Positions 42,802 to 51,370 of a DNA stretch of 64,000 nucleotides are shown one piece after another (the first letter of the stretch is position 1; each line of letters starts with the position of its first letter). The notes under the pieces were generated by a model that saw nothing but the letters and a program-made list of their open reading frames with translations, was not told the origin of the DNA and searched no databases. A program made the position numbers and the translations under genes. Source of the stretch: Oscillospiraceae bacterium (lineage in GTDB: Bacteria > Bacillota > Clostridia > Oscillospirales > Oscillospiraceae); contig CAKASQ030000039.1 of the NCBI GenBank assembly GCA_916988195.3, positions 1 through 64,000 of the forward strand, in the 5' to 3' direction.

Positions 42802-43596
42802 TCAGGCTCTTTTTTTGGTCTGGTCATGATAGGCTGCGAGGTAGCTGAAGCAGAACCAGAAGCCGTCGTGCTTAAGTAGTTTTTCACGCAAGGCATCGGC
42901 CTTTTCCGCCTCGCCATGCGTTTCCAGCAGTACGCAAAGGCCGTAAGCCGTCATGGCAAACTGTAAATCGTCCGGTTCCGCGTCCAACTCTGCCAGCATA
43001 TCCTCCATCGGCGCAAAGCCCGCCGCCACGCGCATGGCTTTTTCATACGCCGTGTGGTGGCCGACGTACATATCGGGACGATAATGCTGCTGCAAGGTCT
43101 TTTGCGCCTCGTCTGCCTTTCCGGCACGAAGCTGCGAAAGTACCAGCCAGTAGACGTCCGCAATATACATATCATCGTCCTGCGGCGCGATGGCGAGAGA
43201 ATCTGAAAACGCGCAGATCGCGTCTCCATACTTCCCCATCAGATAGTGCGCCATGCCGATGCGATAGCGCGACATCACACTCACGCCGTCCGCCTGTTCG
43301 CAGTGCGTATAATCCGTGAGCGCCTGTTCAAATTGCAGCGTATCGAGATACTTTGGCCCGCGCTTGCGGTAAGCTTCCATGCGTTCCGGTTCAAGCGCGA
43401 TGGCCTGCGTCAAAGCGTCAATTGCTTCCCGGAAGCGCAGCTGCCAGCACAGCGCGTCCGCCAGCTCCAGAAGCGTTTCATACGTCTGCGGCTTTGCGCG
43501 GCAGGTGAGAATTTCGTCCGTGTCAGCAAGCCCATGCGGCAGATTCTGAAGCTGACTTTCGTGCGACGCATGAACGTCTGCAAAGTACTTTCCCAT
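42802..43596 (-). CDS. Tetratricopeptide repeat protein
   Basis: This 264-residue protein has TPR-like helix pairs (ETLLELADALCWQLRFREAI, ALTQAIALEPERMEAYRKRG, YRIGMAHYLMGKYGDAICAF, SLAIAPQDDDMYIADVYW). No catalytic motif is seen. It starts 2 bp after the stop of the permease gene, so it belongs to the transporter operon. It may help assembly or regulation; its function is unknown. Confidence 0.78.
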   Translation of the reverse strand: MGKYFADVHASHESQLQNLPHGLADTDEILTCRAKPQTYETLLELADALCWQLRFREAIDALTQAIALEPERMEAYRKRGPKYLDTLQFEQALTDYTHCEQADGVSVMSRYRIGMAHYLMGKYGDAICAFSDSLAIAPQDDDMYIADVYWLVLSQLRAGKADEAQKTLQQHYRPDMYVGHHTAYEKAMRVAAGFAPMEDMLAELDAEPDDLQFAMTAYGLCVLLETHGEAEKADALREKLLKHDGFWFCFSYLAAYHDQTKKRA

Positions 43597-43597
43597 G

Positions 43598-44410
43598 TTA
43601 CCCCTCCGAAATGGTTTCTTTTCTAGCAGTCAGCCAGAGACTGATCAGGTAAAATGCCAGGCATAGCAGCATGACGCACACGCCGGGTGCCAGCAGATAC
43701 TGATACGCGCCCCGCAGAAATGCGCCGCGTTTATACGCAAAATTGACCATCGTGCCCCACGTCGGGCGATAGAGATCGCCAAGCCCCAAAAACGAGAGCG
43801 TCGACTCCATCATAATGCAGCTGTTCACCCCGAGCAGAAAGCGCGAGAGCAGCACGTCCGACAGGTTCGGCAGGATGTGCCGCACGGCAATGTGGGCGCG
43901 GCTGTATCCGAGGATCCGGCAGCTTTCAATAAACGGCTGTGTGTGCAGCTGCAAAACCTTTGCGCGCACCGCGCGTGCCGTGCCGACCCAGCTGAACGCC
44001 GCGATCAGGACGATCAGGTGCACGGCAGAGCTTCCAAAAAACGTCGCCAGAACGATGAGCGTAATGAGCTTTGGAAGCAGCACAAAAATCTGAATGAGCC
44101 CGTTGAAAAGCTGTCCGATCCAGCCGCGGAAGCTCCCCAAAATCCCGATACCCGCCCCCAGAATCAGCGTCAGAATGCTGCTCAAGACGCCGACCAGCAG
44201 CGTCTGCCGTGTGCCATAAACAAGCTCGGTAAAAATATCATAGCCCATCGCGTTTGTGCCGAGCAAATGCTCCCGGCTTATGGGAAGCCACTTCGTGAAC
44301 AGCTCTTTTTGACTGTAACTTGTAAAAAACTCGGGTGCAAATGCAGCCAACGCAAACATGAGCAGCAGCAAAAGTCCCAGAATGAGCGGCAAAAGTCCTT
44401 TCTTTCTCAT
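43598..44410 (-). CDS. ABC transporter permease, DppC/NikC type
   Basis: This 270-residue protein has about six helices and the permease EAA loop (ESCRILGYSRAHIAVRHILP). The N-terminal LLGTNAMGYDIFTELVYGTR matches the DppC/OppC/NikC pattern. It overlaps the preceding permease gene by 4 bp. It pairs with the DppB-type subunit to import peptides or nickel chelates. Confidence 0.9.
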   Translation of the reverse strand: MRKKGLLPLILGLLLLLMFALAAFAPEFFTSYSQKELFTKWLPISREHLLGTNAMGYDIFTELVYGTRQTLLVGVLSSILTLILGAGIGILGSFRGWIGQLFNGLIQIFVLLPKLITLIVLATFFGSSAVHLIVLIAAFSWVGTARAVRAKVLQLHTQPFIESCRILGYSRAHIAVRHILPNLSDVLLSRFLLGVNSCIMMESTLSFLGLGDLYRPTWGTMVNFAYKRGAFLRGAYQYLLAPGVCVMLLCLAFYLISLWLTARKETISEG

Positions 44411-45384
44411 CCTTTGCCCTCCGATCTCCGCTTGGGGTCAAGGAGCAGACACAAAAAATCGGTAAGCAGAATCGACAGCACCATGATGCACGTCGTCACA
44501 AACAAAATGCCCTGCATGAGCGGATAATCGAGCGTATAGACCGCCTCCGTCAGAAGCGACCCCATCCCGCCGATGGAGAAAATCTTCTCAATCACGACCG
44601 AGCCGCCCACGCAGAGCGACACGCTCATGCCGAGCATCGTGAGAAACGGCTGCGCAATCGAGCGCAGGAGATACTCCCGGCGAATGACGCTGTCCGAAAG
44701 TCCGCGCTGCTTCGCGTATAAAATATCTTTCCCGTCTGACGCGCTTGCCGCCATGTTGCGCACCAGCAGATACCGGCTGGGAAGCGCCGCCAGCGTTAAG
44801 GTTCCGACCGGCAGCAGCAGATGCAGCGCTCTGTCCCATACATACCCAGCCGTGCCGCGCACAGCCTCCGGAGAATTGAGCCCGGTATAGGGTAGCCACC
44901 GGTTTTGAAAGCAGAACACGATCATCAGTCCCAGTCCAATTAAAAACGTCGGCACGGCGTTGAGGATAATCAGTGCTGTTGTAGAAAATCGGTCGGCAAG
45001 CGAATCCTTTTTGTACCCGCACCGAAGTCCCCAGAGAAGGCCAATCCCCGCCGAGAGCAGCACCGCCGGAACCGTAATTTGCAGCGTATAGCCGATTTTC
45101 TCGCCGATGAGCGCCGAGACAGCTGCGTCCTTTTTATACGAATATCCGAGCGTCCCGTCCAGCAGCGACCGCAGATAGAAGCCAAACTGCGCTGCAAGCG
45201 GTTTGTTCAGATGCAGCGCTTCCTCATAAAATGCCACCTGTGCGGGCGTCATATCCTGCTCGGAAAAGCCGGTTAAGTACGCCACAGGGTTGCCCGGCAG
45301 CAGACGCGGCAGGAAAAAATTCAGAACCACGACCAGCAGAAAGCACACGAGCGCAAGCTGCATATTTTTTCTGTAATCCTTCAC
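44407..45384 (-). CDS. ABC transporter permease, DppB/NikB type
   Basis: This 325-residue protein has the DppB pattern: an N-terminal helix (ALVCFLLVVVLNFFLPRLLP), GNPVAYLTG, the loop AKQRGLSDSVIRREYLLRSI and the C-terminal VIEKIFSIGGMGSLLTEAVY. It overlaps its neighbours by 4 bp on both sides, showing tight coupling. Confidence 0.92.
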   Translation of the reverse strand: MKDYRKNMQLALVCFLLVVVLNFFLPRLLPGNPVAYLTGFSEQDMTPAQVAFYEEALHLNKPLAAQFGFYLRSLLDGTLGYSYKKDAAVSALIGEKIGYTLQITVPAVLLSAGIGLLWGLRCGYKKDSLADRFSTTALIILNAVPTFLIGLGLMIVFCFQNRWLPYTGLNSPEAVRGTAGYVWDRALHLLLPVGTLTLAALPSRYLLVRNMAASASDGKDILYAKQRGLSDSVIRREYLLRSIAQPFLTMLGMSVSLCVGGSVVIEKIFSIGGMGSLLTEAVYTLDYPLMQGILFVTTCIMVLSILLTDFLCLLLDPKRRSEGKG

Positions 45385-46061
45385 GCCCGCACCTCTTTCA
45401 GCCGGTGGTCTTCGTCAAACGCATAGACCGTATCACAGTAAAAATCCGTCAGCGCCCGGTCGTGGCTGATGAACAGCACAGACCCGCCATTGGGCAGCAT
45501 CTGCGCCTTTACAAGCGCCAGAAGATTTGCCTGCGTGGACACGTCCAGCATCGACGTTGCTTCATCCAAAATCAGAAGCTTCGGACTTAAAAGCAGACAA
45601 CGCGCCAACGCCACGCGCTGTGCCTCGCCGCCGGAGATCTGTCGCGGCAGATGGGCAAGAATTTTAGACGGCAGCTGCATCTGCGCCAGAATGTCGGCGA
45701 TCAGCTTCTCCGTCTCCTGCTTGTTTTTCGTCAGACGATGATAGGAAATCAGCTCCCGCAGCCCTGCGCCGATTTTCTGCGAAGGGTCGAGCGTGGCATA
45801 CGGCTGCTGATAAACCATCTGGATGGCAAGACCCCATCTGCGGTCATAGTTGCTTTTTTCGGATACGAGCAGCTGGCCGTCGAGAAAAATCTCCCCCGCG
45901 TCGGGCGCTGTCACACCGCAGAGAATTTTTGCAAGCGTCGATTTTCCGATGCCGCTCGCGCCGGATACCCCGATAATACTTCCGCCGGGAATGGTCAAGG
46001 AAACATCCTGCAAAACCGTCTGGTTTTCGAACGATTTGCAGCAGTTTTTGATCTCAAGCAT
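45381..46061 (-). CDS. ABC transporter ATPase, DppF/NikE type
   Basis: This protein of about 226 residues has Walker A GASGIGKST, Q-loop QMVYQQPYATLDPSQKIG, signature ISGGEAQRVALARCLLL, Walker B LLILDEATSMLD and the switch His in FISHDRALTDF. The start at MLEIKNCCKSF overlaps the upstream ATPase by 8 bp; an upstream in-frame start at 46088 is also possible. It powers one half of the importer. Confidence 0.9.
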   Translation of the reverse strand: MLEIKNCCKSFENQTVLQDVSLTIPGGSIIGVSGASGIGKSTLAKILCGVTAPDAGEIFLDGQLLVSEKSNYDRRWGLAIQMVYQQPYATLDPSQKIGAGLRELISYHRLTKNKQETEKLIADILAQMQLPSKILAHLPRQISGGEAQRVALARCLLLSPKLLILDEATSMLDVSTQANLLALVKAQMLPNGGSVLFISHDRALTDFYCDTVYAFDEDHRLKEVRA

Positions 46062-46980
46062 GGCAGCACCACCATTCTGACATTCCAACCGTATGTTTTT
46101 GCATCGCGCCGTTCAGACAGCCCGCATCCGCCTCCGGGCAGCGGGCGTAAAACGGACAGCCGGATACACCTTCGCGCAGAATGGGCGACGGCTGCATCCC
46201 GTTTGCGACCTGCGCGGCAAGAAGCGCCTTCGTGTACGGATGGCGCGGCGCGCTTAAAACAGCAGCTGACGTGCCCGTTTCCAGCATCTGCCCACCGCAC
46301 AGAACCAGAACCCGGTCACAGCGCGCGGCGACGGAAATGTCGTGTGTAATAATGAGCTTCGCTGCATCTGGGAAAATCGAGTCCAGGAGCGCGAAAAACT
46401 GCGCCCGCCCGGCTTCGTCCAGTCCGTTTGTTGGCTCATCCGCAATCAGAAGCCGCGCCCGGGAGCAGGCTGCCAGTGCGATCGTCACACGCTGCGCCAT
46501 ACCGCCGGAAAGCTGGAACGAATACTTGTCCAGTACGTCCTCCGGCCTGTCAAACCCCGCCAGACGCAGCTTTTCCGCCGCAAGCTGTGGAAACTCCTTC
46601 TGCGGCAGGCTGAGTTTTTTCAGGCTGTCATAGAGCTGCTTTCGCACCGTACGCGCAGGGAGCAGAAACTCCGCACCGTTTTGCGGAATATAAACAAGCT
46701 TATCTCCACGCAGCGTTTGCAGCTGTTTGCCGGTCGGAAGCGCTGTGCCGTCCATCTGGATACAGCCACCCTGCATCCGCACGTTCGCCGGGAGCAGCCC
46801 CAGAATCGAGAGTGCCAGCATCGTTTTGCCCGAGCCGGTTTCCCCGATGACCGCCAGCCGTTCCCCAGAAGAAAGAGAAAAAGAAACATCCTGCAAAAGC
46901 ACGCGTTCGCCGCGCGAAAGCTTCGCGGAGATCGTATCGCAGGCGTAAGAGAACGCCGAAATGATTTCAGTTGCAGCCAT
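46054..46980 (-). CDS. ABC transporter ATPase, DppD/NikD type
   Basis: This 308-residue protein has Walker A GETGSGKTM, signature QLSGGMAQRVTIALAA, Walker B LLIADEPTNGLD and the C-terminal oligopeptide-transporter Cys motif (GVSGCPFYARCPEADAGC). It is the first gene of the transporter operon, with its own promoter that shares an operator-like box with the binding-protein promoter. Confidence 0.92.
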   Translation of the reverse strand: MAATEIISAFSYACDTISAKLSRGERVLLQDVSFSLSSGERLAVIGETGSGKTMLALSILGLLPANVRMQGGCIQMDGTALPTGKQLQTLRGDKLVYIPQNGAEFLLPARTVRKQLYDSLKKLSLPQKEFPQLAAEKLRLAGFDRPEDVLDKYSFQLSGGMAQRVTIALAACSRARLLIADEPTNGLDEAGRAQFFALLDSIFPDAAKLIITHDISVAARCDRVLVLCGGQMLETGTSAAVLSAPRHPYTKALLAAQVANGMQPSPILREGVSGCPFYARCPEADAGCLNGAMQKHTVGMSEWWCCHA

Positions 46981-47010
46981 TGGCGTTCCCTCCCTGCGGT
47001 GATTTTGATT

Positions 47011-47054
47011 ATTGTACCGTATTCCGGCAGGGTTCGTAACCCTCCCTGGGGGAT
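47011..47054 (-). promoter_or_regulatory. ABC operon promoter with ATCCCCC box
   Basis: On the minus strand the box ATCCCCCAGGGAGGGTT (47054-47038) starts 38 nt before the first base of the -10 TACAAT (47016-47011). It lies just upstream of, and partly over, the -35 region (TTACGA, 17 bp spacer). The promoter of the binding protein has the same box at the same 38-nt distance. Confidence 0.65.
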
Positions 47055-47069
47055 GAAATTTGATAAAAA

Positions 47070-47105
47070 CGCGGAGATCTCCGAAGAAATCCCCGCATTT
47101 GAAAG
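47070..47105 (-). terminator. Likely terminator of the substrate-binding protein gene
   Basis: On the minus strand a stem around GCGGGGATTTC/GGAGATCTCCGC is followed by GTTTTTATC. It separates the binding-protein transcript from the ABC operon. Confidence 0.6.
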
Positions 47106-47114
47106 GAACCTTGA

Positions 47115-48812
47115 TTATTTTGCCGTGATCGAGAACCAGGTGTTCGCGTTGTTGAGTCCGAACACAGCGTCTACGGTGAAGTTCTCATATGCCGCGCTGT
47201 GGACAAGGATCTGACTGTCCCAGTAGAGGGCGATCAGCGGGATGTGTGCGGCATACCAGTCCTGCAAGTCGCCTGCCGCAGCAGTGTATTCCTCCACGGT
47301 TTTCGCCTCGCCCATCGCAGCAAGGATGGACTGGAATTCTTCGTCAAACACCTGGCAGCCGCCCTGTACGGGATGTGTGCCGTCGACGTAAATGGAAGCA
47401 AGACCGTTCTTCATGCCCATACCAGCGGCGGTGAAGCCGTAGATTGCCGCTTCCATGGTGATATTGTTTTCAGAGAACTTGTTGCTGGTCTTGGCGTTGT
47501 AGCTGTCCGCGTCCAGCGTTTCAAGAACGACCTGAATACCGAACTGCTCAAGCTGCGTCTTGACAAGCTCCGCGTAGCCGACATGGGCTTCCTTGCCCGC
47601 GTTGCAGGTGAGGGTAAAGGCGCAGGTCTCGCCGTCCGCGTTCACATAGAAGCCATCTGCGTTCTTTTCTGTGTAACCGGCGTCTGCCATGCACTGCGCG
47701 GCTTTCGTCAGGTCCTGACCGAGCGCTTCGGTCTCCTTGTATCCAACGGTCACGGGCGGCACGAAGCCGCGGTTGGGGTTCGAGGCATAGGCGCTGCCGA
47801 ATACGGTGCGGAAGCTGTCATAGTCCAGCGCATAGGAGACTGCCAGCCGGAGATTCTCATCTGCAAACAGGCCGTTTTCGTTGTTGAATGCCAGCACAGC
47901 CGGGGCATTTGCCGCCGCGACGGACTCCAGCGTCAGCGTATCGCTTGCCGCCAGCACATCCTGATACGAACCGGAAACGCCCGTGGAGTATGCCCACGTC
48001 ATGTCCAGATCGCCGTTCTGGAGCGCCAGATACATGGTATCTTCGTTGCCAAACAGCCGGTAGACGATCTTGCCGACGTTCGGCTCTAGCGGGTAGTAGG
48101 GGTTCGGAACGAAGGTGAGCGTCCCGGCCTCCTTGTTGAAGCTTTCGAGCATATACGGCCCGCAGGTCACGCGGGCATCTATCTCCGTGACAGAATCCTT
48201 TCCCTCGTAGATGTGCTTCGGCATGACGCGGAAGGACGTCATGTTGGAAAGCTCACGCACGTTGGCAGACGAGAGCGTCAGGGAGATGGACATTCCATCG
48301 TCGGAAATCGCATAGGATGCGTATTTTGCCTCCGTGACCTTGCCGTCTTCATCCGTTTGAGAGACAAAATTGGCGCTGCCGTTTGCGTCGTCATAGTTCA
48401 GTGTGAACAGAATATCCTCTGCCGTGACCGGTTCGCCATCCGACCACGTCATGCCCGGCTCGATGGTGTAGACCCATGTGACGGAATCCTCCGTTTCATA
48501 GGAAGCAAGCAGCGGATGGTAACTGCCCTCCGCGTCCTGCCAGACGAGCGGCAGCTCACTGACGCCGCTGGCAAGCATATCGAAGTTATACTCGCCGAAC
48601 GTCGCCGTCTCAATGGCAGCCGTCGTGCCGACCGTGAACTGCTCGATCGGGTATGTGAGCGCTTCCGGTTCCGACGGCTGCTCCGCCTGTGTCGGTTCCG
48701 TCGGCTGATCCTCAGCCTGTGCCGGCTGCTGCGTCTGAGATTCCGGTTTGCTGCACGCGGCGAGCGCAAGAATCAGGCTCAGGCAGAGCAAAATTGCAAG
48801 AAGTTTTTTCAT
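47115..48812 (-). CDS. Extracellular substrate-binding lipoprotein, family 5 (DppA/NikA type)
   Basis: This 565-residue protein has a lipoprotein signal (LAILLCLSLILALAACSKPE, lipobox LAAC), a Gln/Pro/Thr-rich tether and the SBP_bac_5 fold (YTIEPGMTWSDGEPVTAEDI, LRLAVSYALDYDSFRTVFGS). It would deliver peptides or metal chelates to the downstream ABC importer. It is transcribed on its own, with a terminator after it, but its promoter shares the ATCCCCC box with the ABC genes. Confidence 0.92.
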   Translation of the reverse strand: MKKLLAILLCLSLILALAACSKPESQTQQPAQAEDQPTEPTQAEQPSEPEALTYPIEQFTVGTTAAIETATFGEYNFDMLASGVSELPLVWQDAEGSYHPLLASYETEDSVTWVYTIEPGMTWSDGEPVTAEDILFTLNYDDANGSANFVSQTDEDGKVTEAKYASYAISDDGMSISLTLSSANVRELSNMTSFRVMPKHIYEGKDSVTEIDARVTCGPYMLESFNKEAGTLTFVPNPYYPLEPNVGKIVYRLFGNEDTMYLALQNGDLDMTWAYSTGVSGSYQDVLAASDTLTLESVAAANAPAVLAFNNENGLFADENLRLAVSYALDYDSFRTVFGSAYASNPNRGFVPPVTVGYKETEALGQDLTKAAQCMADAGYTEKNADGFYVNADGETCAFTLTCNAGKEAHVGYAELVKTQLEQFGIQVVLETLDADSYNAKTSNKFSENNITMEAAIYGFTAAGMGMKNGLASIYVDGTHPVQGGCQVFDEEFQSILAAMGEAKTVEEYTAAAGDLQDWYAAHIPLIALYWDSQILVHSAAYENFTVDAVFGLNNANTWFSITAK

Positions 48813-48840
48813 CATTATTCCTCCGGATCATTTGCCTCAC

Positions 48841-48885
48841 ACAAACGCGCGGCGCTTTCTTCCCCAAGAAACGCCGCGCGTTTGT
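48841..48885 (-). promoter_or_regulatory. Leader hairpin of the binding-protein gene
   Basis: A perfect 14-bp stem ACAAACGCGCGGCG / CGCCGCGCGTTTGT with a 17-nt loop lies between the promoter and the ribosome site, 29 nt before the start. It may stabilise the mRNA or control translation. There is no T-run. Confidence 0.65.
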
Positions 48886-48925
48886 ATTTGGATGGGATTG
48901 GGTTCGCGTATGAACTGATGGTTGT

Positions 48926-49015
48926 ATTGTATCAGACCGAACGTTCCAGCGGAAGCTCCCCCGGGGGATGCTTTTTCCCTCAGCCAACTCAAATGCGGAA
49001 CCCTCCGCGGGGGAT
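48926..49015 (-). promoter_or_regulatory. Binding-protein promoter with two ATCCCCC boxes
   Basis: On the minus strand: -10 TACAAT (48931-48926), -35 TTCCGC (48954-48949, 17 bp spacer), box ATCCCCCGGGGGAG (48969-48956) starting 38 nt before the -10, and a second box ATCCCCCGCGGAGGGTT (49015-48999). The second box is 15/17 identical to that of the ABC operon. Confidence 0.65.
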
Positions 49016-49131
49016 TTGAAGCAAAAAAAGCTATGAAATCGCGCAAAATATAAGAGATTCTTATGCAAATCAAATGATATGGGATTTCGATTCTTGTGAA
49101 AAGTTCATAATCATTTTTATAAAATCCCCCA

Positions 49132-49330
49132 TTACTGCTTCAGCCACTGTGTGAATTCTTTCTGCGAAATCTTGCCGCTCTTGCATTTTTCCTTTTCCTT
49201 CTGTGCTTCCTTACTCTACGCGGAGAATGTCTCCTGTGAGATTTTTCCTGCGCGAATCCACGAGAAGCGACGTTTGTACTCGCGGCGGTATATTTTCAGA
49301 AGCTCATCCTGTGCATGGCTTTGCATATGC
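49132..49330 (-). pseudogene. Remnant of a Lys-rich helical protein
   Basis: One minus-strand frame reads DELLKIYRREYKRRFSWIRA, GKISQETFSA, a stop (TAG at 49218-49216), then SKEAQKEKEKCKSG, KISQKEFTQWLKQ and TAA at 49134-49132. The repeated GKISQ.F pattern looks like real coding sequence broken by the stop and lacking a start. The parent family is not certain. The rest of 49016-49387 shows nothing else. Confidence 0.5.
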
Positions 49331-49387
49331 GTACAGCGGTAGAGGATAGCTGGCTGGCTTCTCATCTGTATGCGGGGCGGTCGCTAT

Positions 49388-49416
49388 TTGACAAAAAGGG
49401 GGGTATTCGATACAAT
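49388..49416 (+). promoter_or_regulatory. Promoter of the pyrophosphatase gene
   Basis: TTGACA (49388-49393), 17 bp, TACAAT (49411-49416). Confidence 0.8.
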
Positions 49417-49456
49417 AAACGCAACAAAGAACGCATAGGAAAAAGGAGGTTGACCG

Positions 49457-49990
49457 ATGAACTTATGGCACGATATCAGCCCGGAACGGATGCAGCCGGA
49501 GGATTTTCTGGCGGTGATCGAAATTGAAAAGGGCTCCAAGAACAAATATGAGCTGGACAAGCAGACCGGTGCGCTGCGGCTGGACCGGATCCTCTACACG
49601 TCGACGCACTACCCGGCCAATTACGGTTTTATTCCGCGCACCTATGCAGACGACAGCGATCCGCTGGACGTGCTGGTTTTGTGCAGCGAACCGATCCGTC
49701 CGATGAGCCTGGTGCGGGTCTATCCGGTCGGATATTTTACCATGCGCGACAATGGCGCAATGGATGATAAAATTCTTGCGATCCCATTTGGCGACCCGAT
49801 GTATAACGGATACCATGATCTGTCCGAGCTTCCGGTACATATTTCCAACGAGATCAGCCATTTTTTCAGCGTCTACAAGCATCTGGAGCCGGATACCAAC
49901 GCGGAGGTCGATAGCGTTCATGGCCGGGCTGAGGCCGTGGCGGTGATCCGGGAGGCCTTTGCGGCTTACCGGCGAAAATTCAATCAATAG
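49457..49990 (+). CDS. ppa: Inorganic pyrophosphatase, family I
   Basis: This 177-residue protein has the signature DDSDPLDVLVL with the metal-binding aspartates, EIEKGSKNKYELDK and YPANYGFIPRTYADD. It hydrolyses pyrophosphate and pulls biosynthetic reactions forward in the cytosol. The start follows AAAAAGGAGG. A terminator follows. Confidence 0.95.
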   Translation: MNLWHDISPERMQPEDFLAVIEIEKGSKNKYELDKQTGALRLDRILYTSTHYPANYGFIPRTYADDSDPLDVLVLCSEPIRPMSLVRVYPVGYFTMRDNGAMDDKILAIPFGDPMYNGYHDLSELPVHISNEISHFFSVYKHLEPDTNAEVDSVHGRAEAVAVIREAFAAYRRKFNQ

Positions 49991-50040
49991 ATTCAGAAAA
50001 GGTTCCTGCGGCTTAGGCTGGCAGGAACCTTTTTCTGAAT
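49991..50040 (+). terminator. Terminator after ppa
   Basis: The stem ATTCAGAAAAAGGTTCCTGC-type / GCAGGAACCTTTTTCTGAAT. Confidence 0.8.
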
Positions 50041-50122
50041 TTGCCTTGCCAGAATCGCGGCTGTATGGTAAGCTCGAACTGTAAAAGAGGTGAAATAGAA
50101 GCGCAGAAAGGGAGACGGTATC

Positions 50123-50587
50123 ATGGTTTGCCCAAAGTGTAGAAAGGTGCTCCGGGAATATGCGCGCAGCTGCCCATATCCGGGAATACGGTGGGACACT
50201 GGAGCATTTCTGGATCGAAGCCGTCAAAGACCGCACGGACGCGGAGTATCTTGATGCACGGGAAATTCCGGCGTCTCTGGTGACAGAACTGGCAGCAGAC
50301 CCGAACGGTGCAGTTTTACGGGCCGCAAATGGTCGTCCTGCGCAGCTCTATGTGATCGTGCCGGTGGACGGAACACTCCGCATTTCCTTCGGCGCTGGGG
50401 CAGAGTTAGAAAAAGCCGCCCGGCCTGGATGGCTTCGGATATCGGTCTGGATGCTGCCTCGTGGCGATTTGACGCGCAGCAGCGGCTTGTTATCACAGAA
50501 CGGAGCGGACGGGAAAGCGCATGGGACTGGATCAGCTGGGGTTTGTCAGAATTGCATAACGGCATTGGTGCAGAACAGGAGGAATGA
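50123..50587 (+). pseudogene. Zinc-ribbon protein with two compensating frameshifts
   Basis: ATG 50123 opens MVCPKCRKVLREYARSCPYP, a zinc-ribbon start. That frame stops at about 50255. Coding continues in another frame (EHFWIEAVKDRTDAEYLDAR .. LYVIVPVDGTLRISFGAGAE) up to about 50420. It then returns to the first frame (RPAWMASDIGLDAASWRFDA .. LHNGIGAEQEE) and stops at 50585-50587. The last Cys pair of the ribbon reads CPYP instead of CPxC, near the first shift. Two opposite single-base changes explain it. The stop precedes thyX by 3 bp. It is either a real pseudogene or assembly errors. Confidence 0.7.
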
Positions 50588-50590
50588 ACC

Positions 50591-51265
50591 ATGGGAAAAG
50601 TTATCATCCAGAATTATACATGCAAGAACCCGATCACGATGATTGGGTTTGAAGCGGGAATCTGCTGGGGTGCGGATACCGGCGATGAAAAGAAGAACTA
50701 TCGCAGAGGACTGGACTGCCTGGAGAGCGGGCACGGAAGAACGTTTGAGTTTCCAGACGTTTATCTGACGCTGGAGGGATACTCAGCGCGGGTGATCCGG
50801 GAATGGTACACACATATCGGCGGCCAGCCGACACGGCTGCAGGCCAGCACGCGCTATATCGACTATGAGCACGGATTTGATTATGTGACGCCGCCCAGCA
50901 TTGCGGAGCGTTCGGCTGCAAAGGCGGTCTATGATGAACTGATGGCGGAAATTCAGAAGCATCTTGCCCGGCTGGACGCGCTCGGCGTCCCGCGTGAGGA
51001 TTCCGCAATGGGACTGCCGCTCGGCATGGAGACGCGGATCGTCTGCAAGCACAATCTGCGAAATCTCATGGATATGTCGCGCCAGAGAATGTGCAGCCGC
51101 GCGTATCACGAGTACCGCGCGCTGTTCAGCGACCTCTGCCGGGAGTTGAGCGGTTACTCTGAGGAGTGGGAATACACGGTCAGCCATTACTTCATGCCGA
51201 AGTGCAGATCCATTGGTTTCTGCCCGGAGAAGCATTCCTGCGGCAGAATGCCGCCCAGAGAATAG
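50591..51265 (+). CDS. thyX: FAD-dependent thymidylate synthase
   Basis: This 224-residue protein shows the ThyX layout: an FAD/dUMP-binding motif region (EWYTHIGGQPTRLQASTRYI), SMGLPLGMETRIV-like AMGLPLGMETRIVCKHNLRN and the Arg/Ser/Arg set LMDMSRQRMCSRAYHEY. It makes dTMP from dUMP with folate and NAD(P)H without ThyA. The start follows AGGAGG from the upstream broken gene. A hairpin at 51278-51314 follows. Confidence 0.87.
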   Translation: MGKVIIQNYTCKNPITMIGFEAGICWGADTGDEKKNYRRGLDCLESGHGRTFEFPDVYLTLEGYSARVIREWYTHIGGQPTRLQASTRYIDYEHGFDYVTPPSIAERSAAKAVYDELMAEIQKHLARLDALGVPREDSAMGLPLGMETRIVCKHNLRNLMDMSRQRMCSRAYHEYRALFSDLCRELSGYSEEWEYTVSHYFMPKCRSIGFCPEKHSCGRMPPRE

Positions 51266-51277
51266 AGCGGAAATACG

Positions 51278-51314
51278 ACACGGGAGCGAATCTGATTGCG
51301 ATTCTCTCCCGTGT
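51278..51314 (+). terminator. Hairpin after thyX
   Basis: The stem ACACGGGAGCGAAT / ATTCTCTCCCGTGT has one mismatch and a weak T-run. Confidence 0.55.
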
Positions 51315-51370
51315 GGTATCCGCAGCTTATGGCTCCGACGCAAGCTCTGTTTGACAAATCGGAGCCTCTA

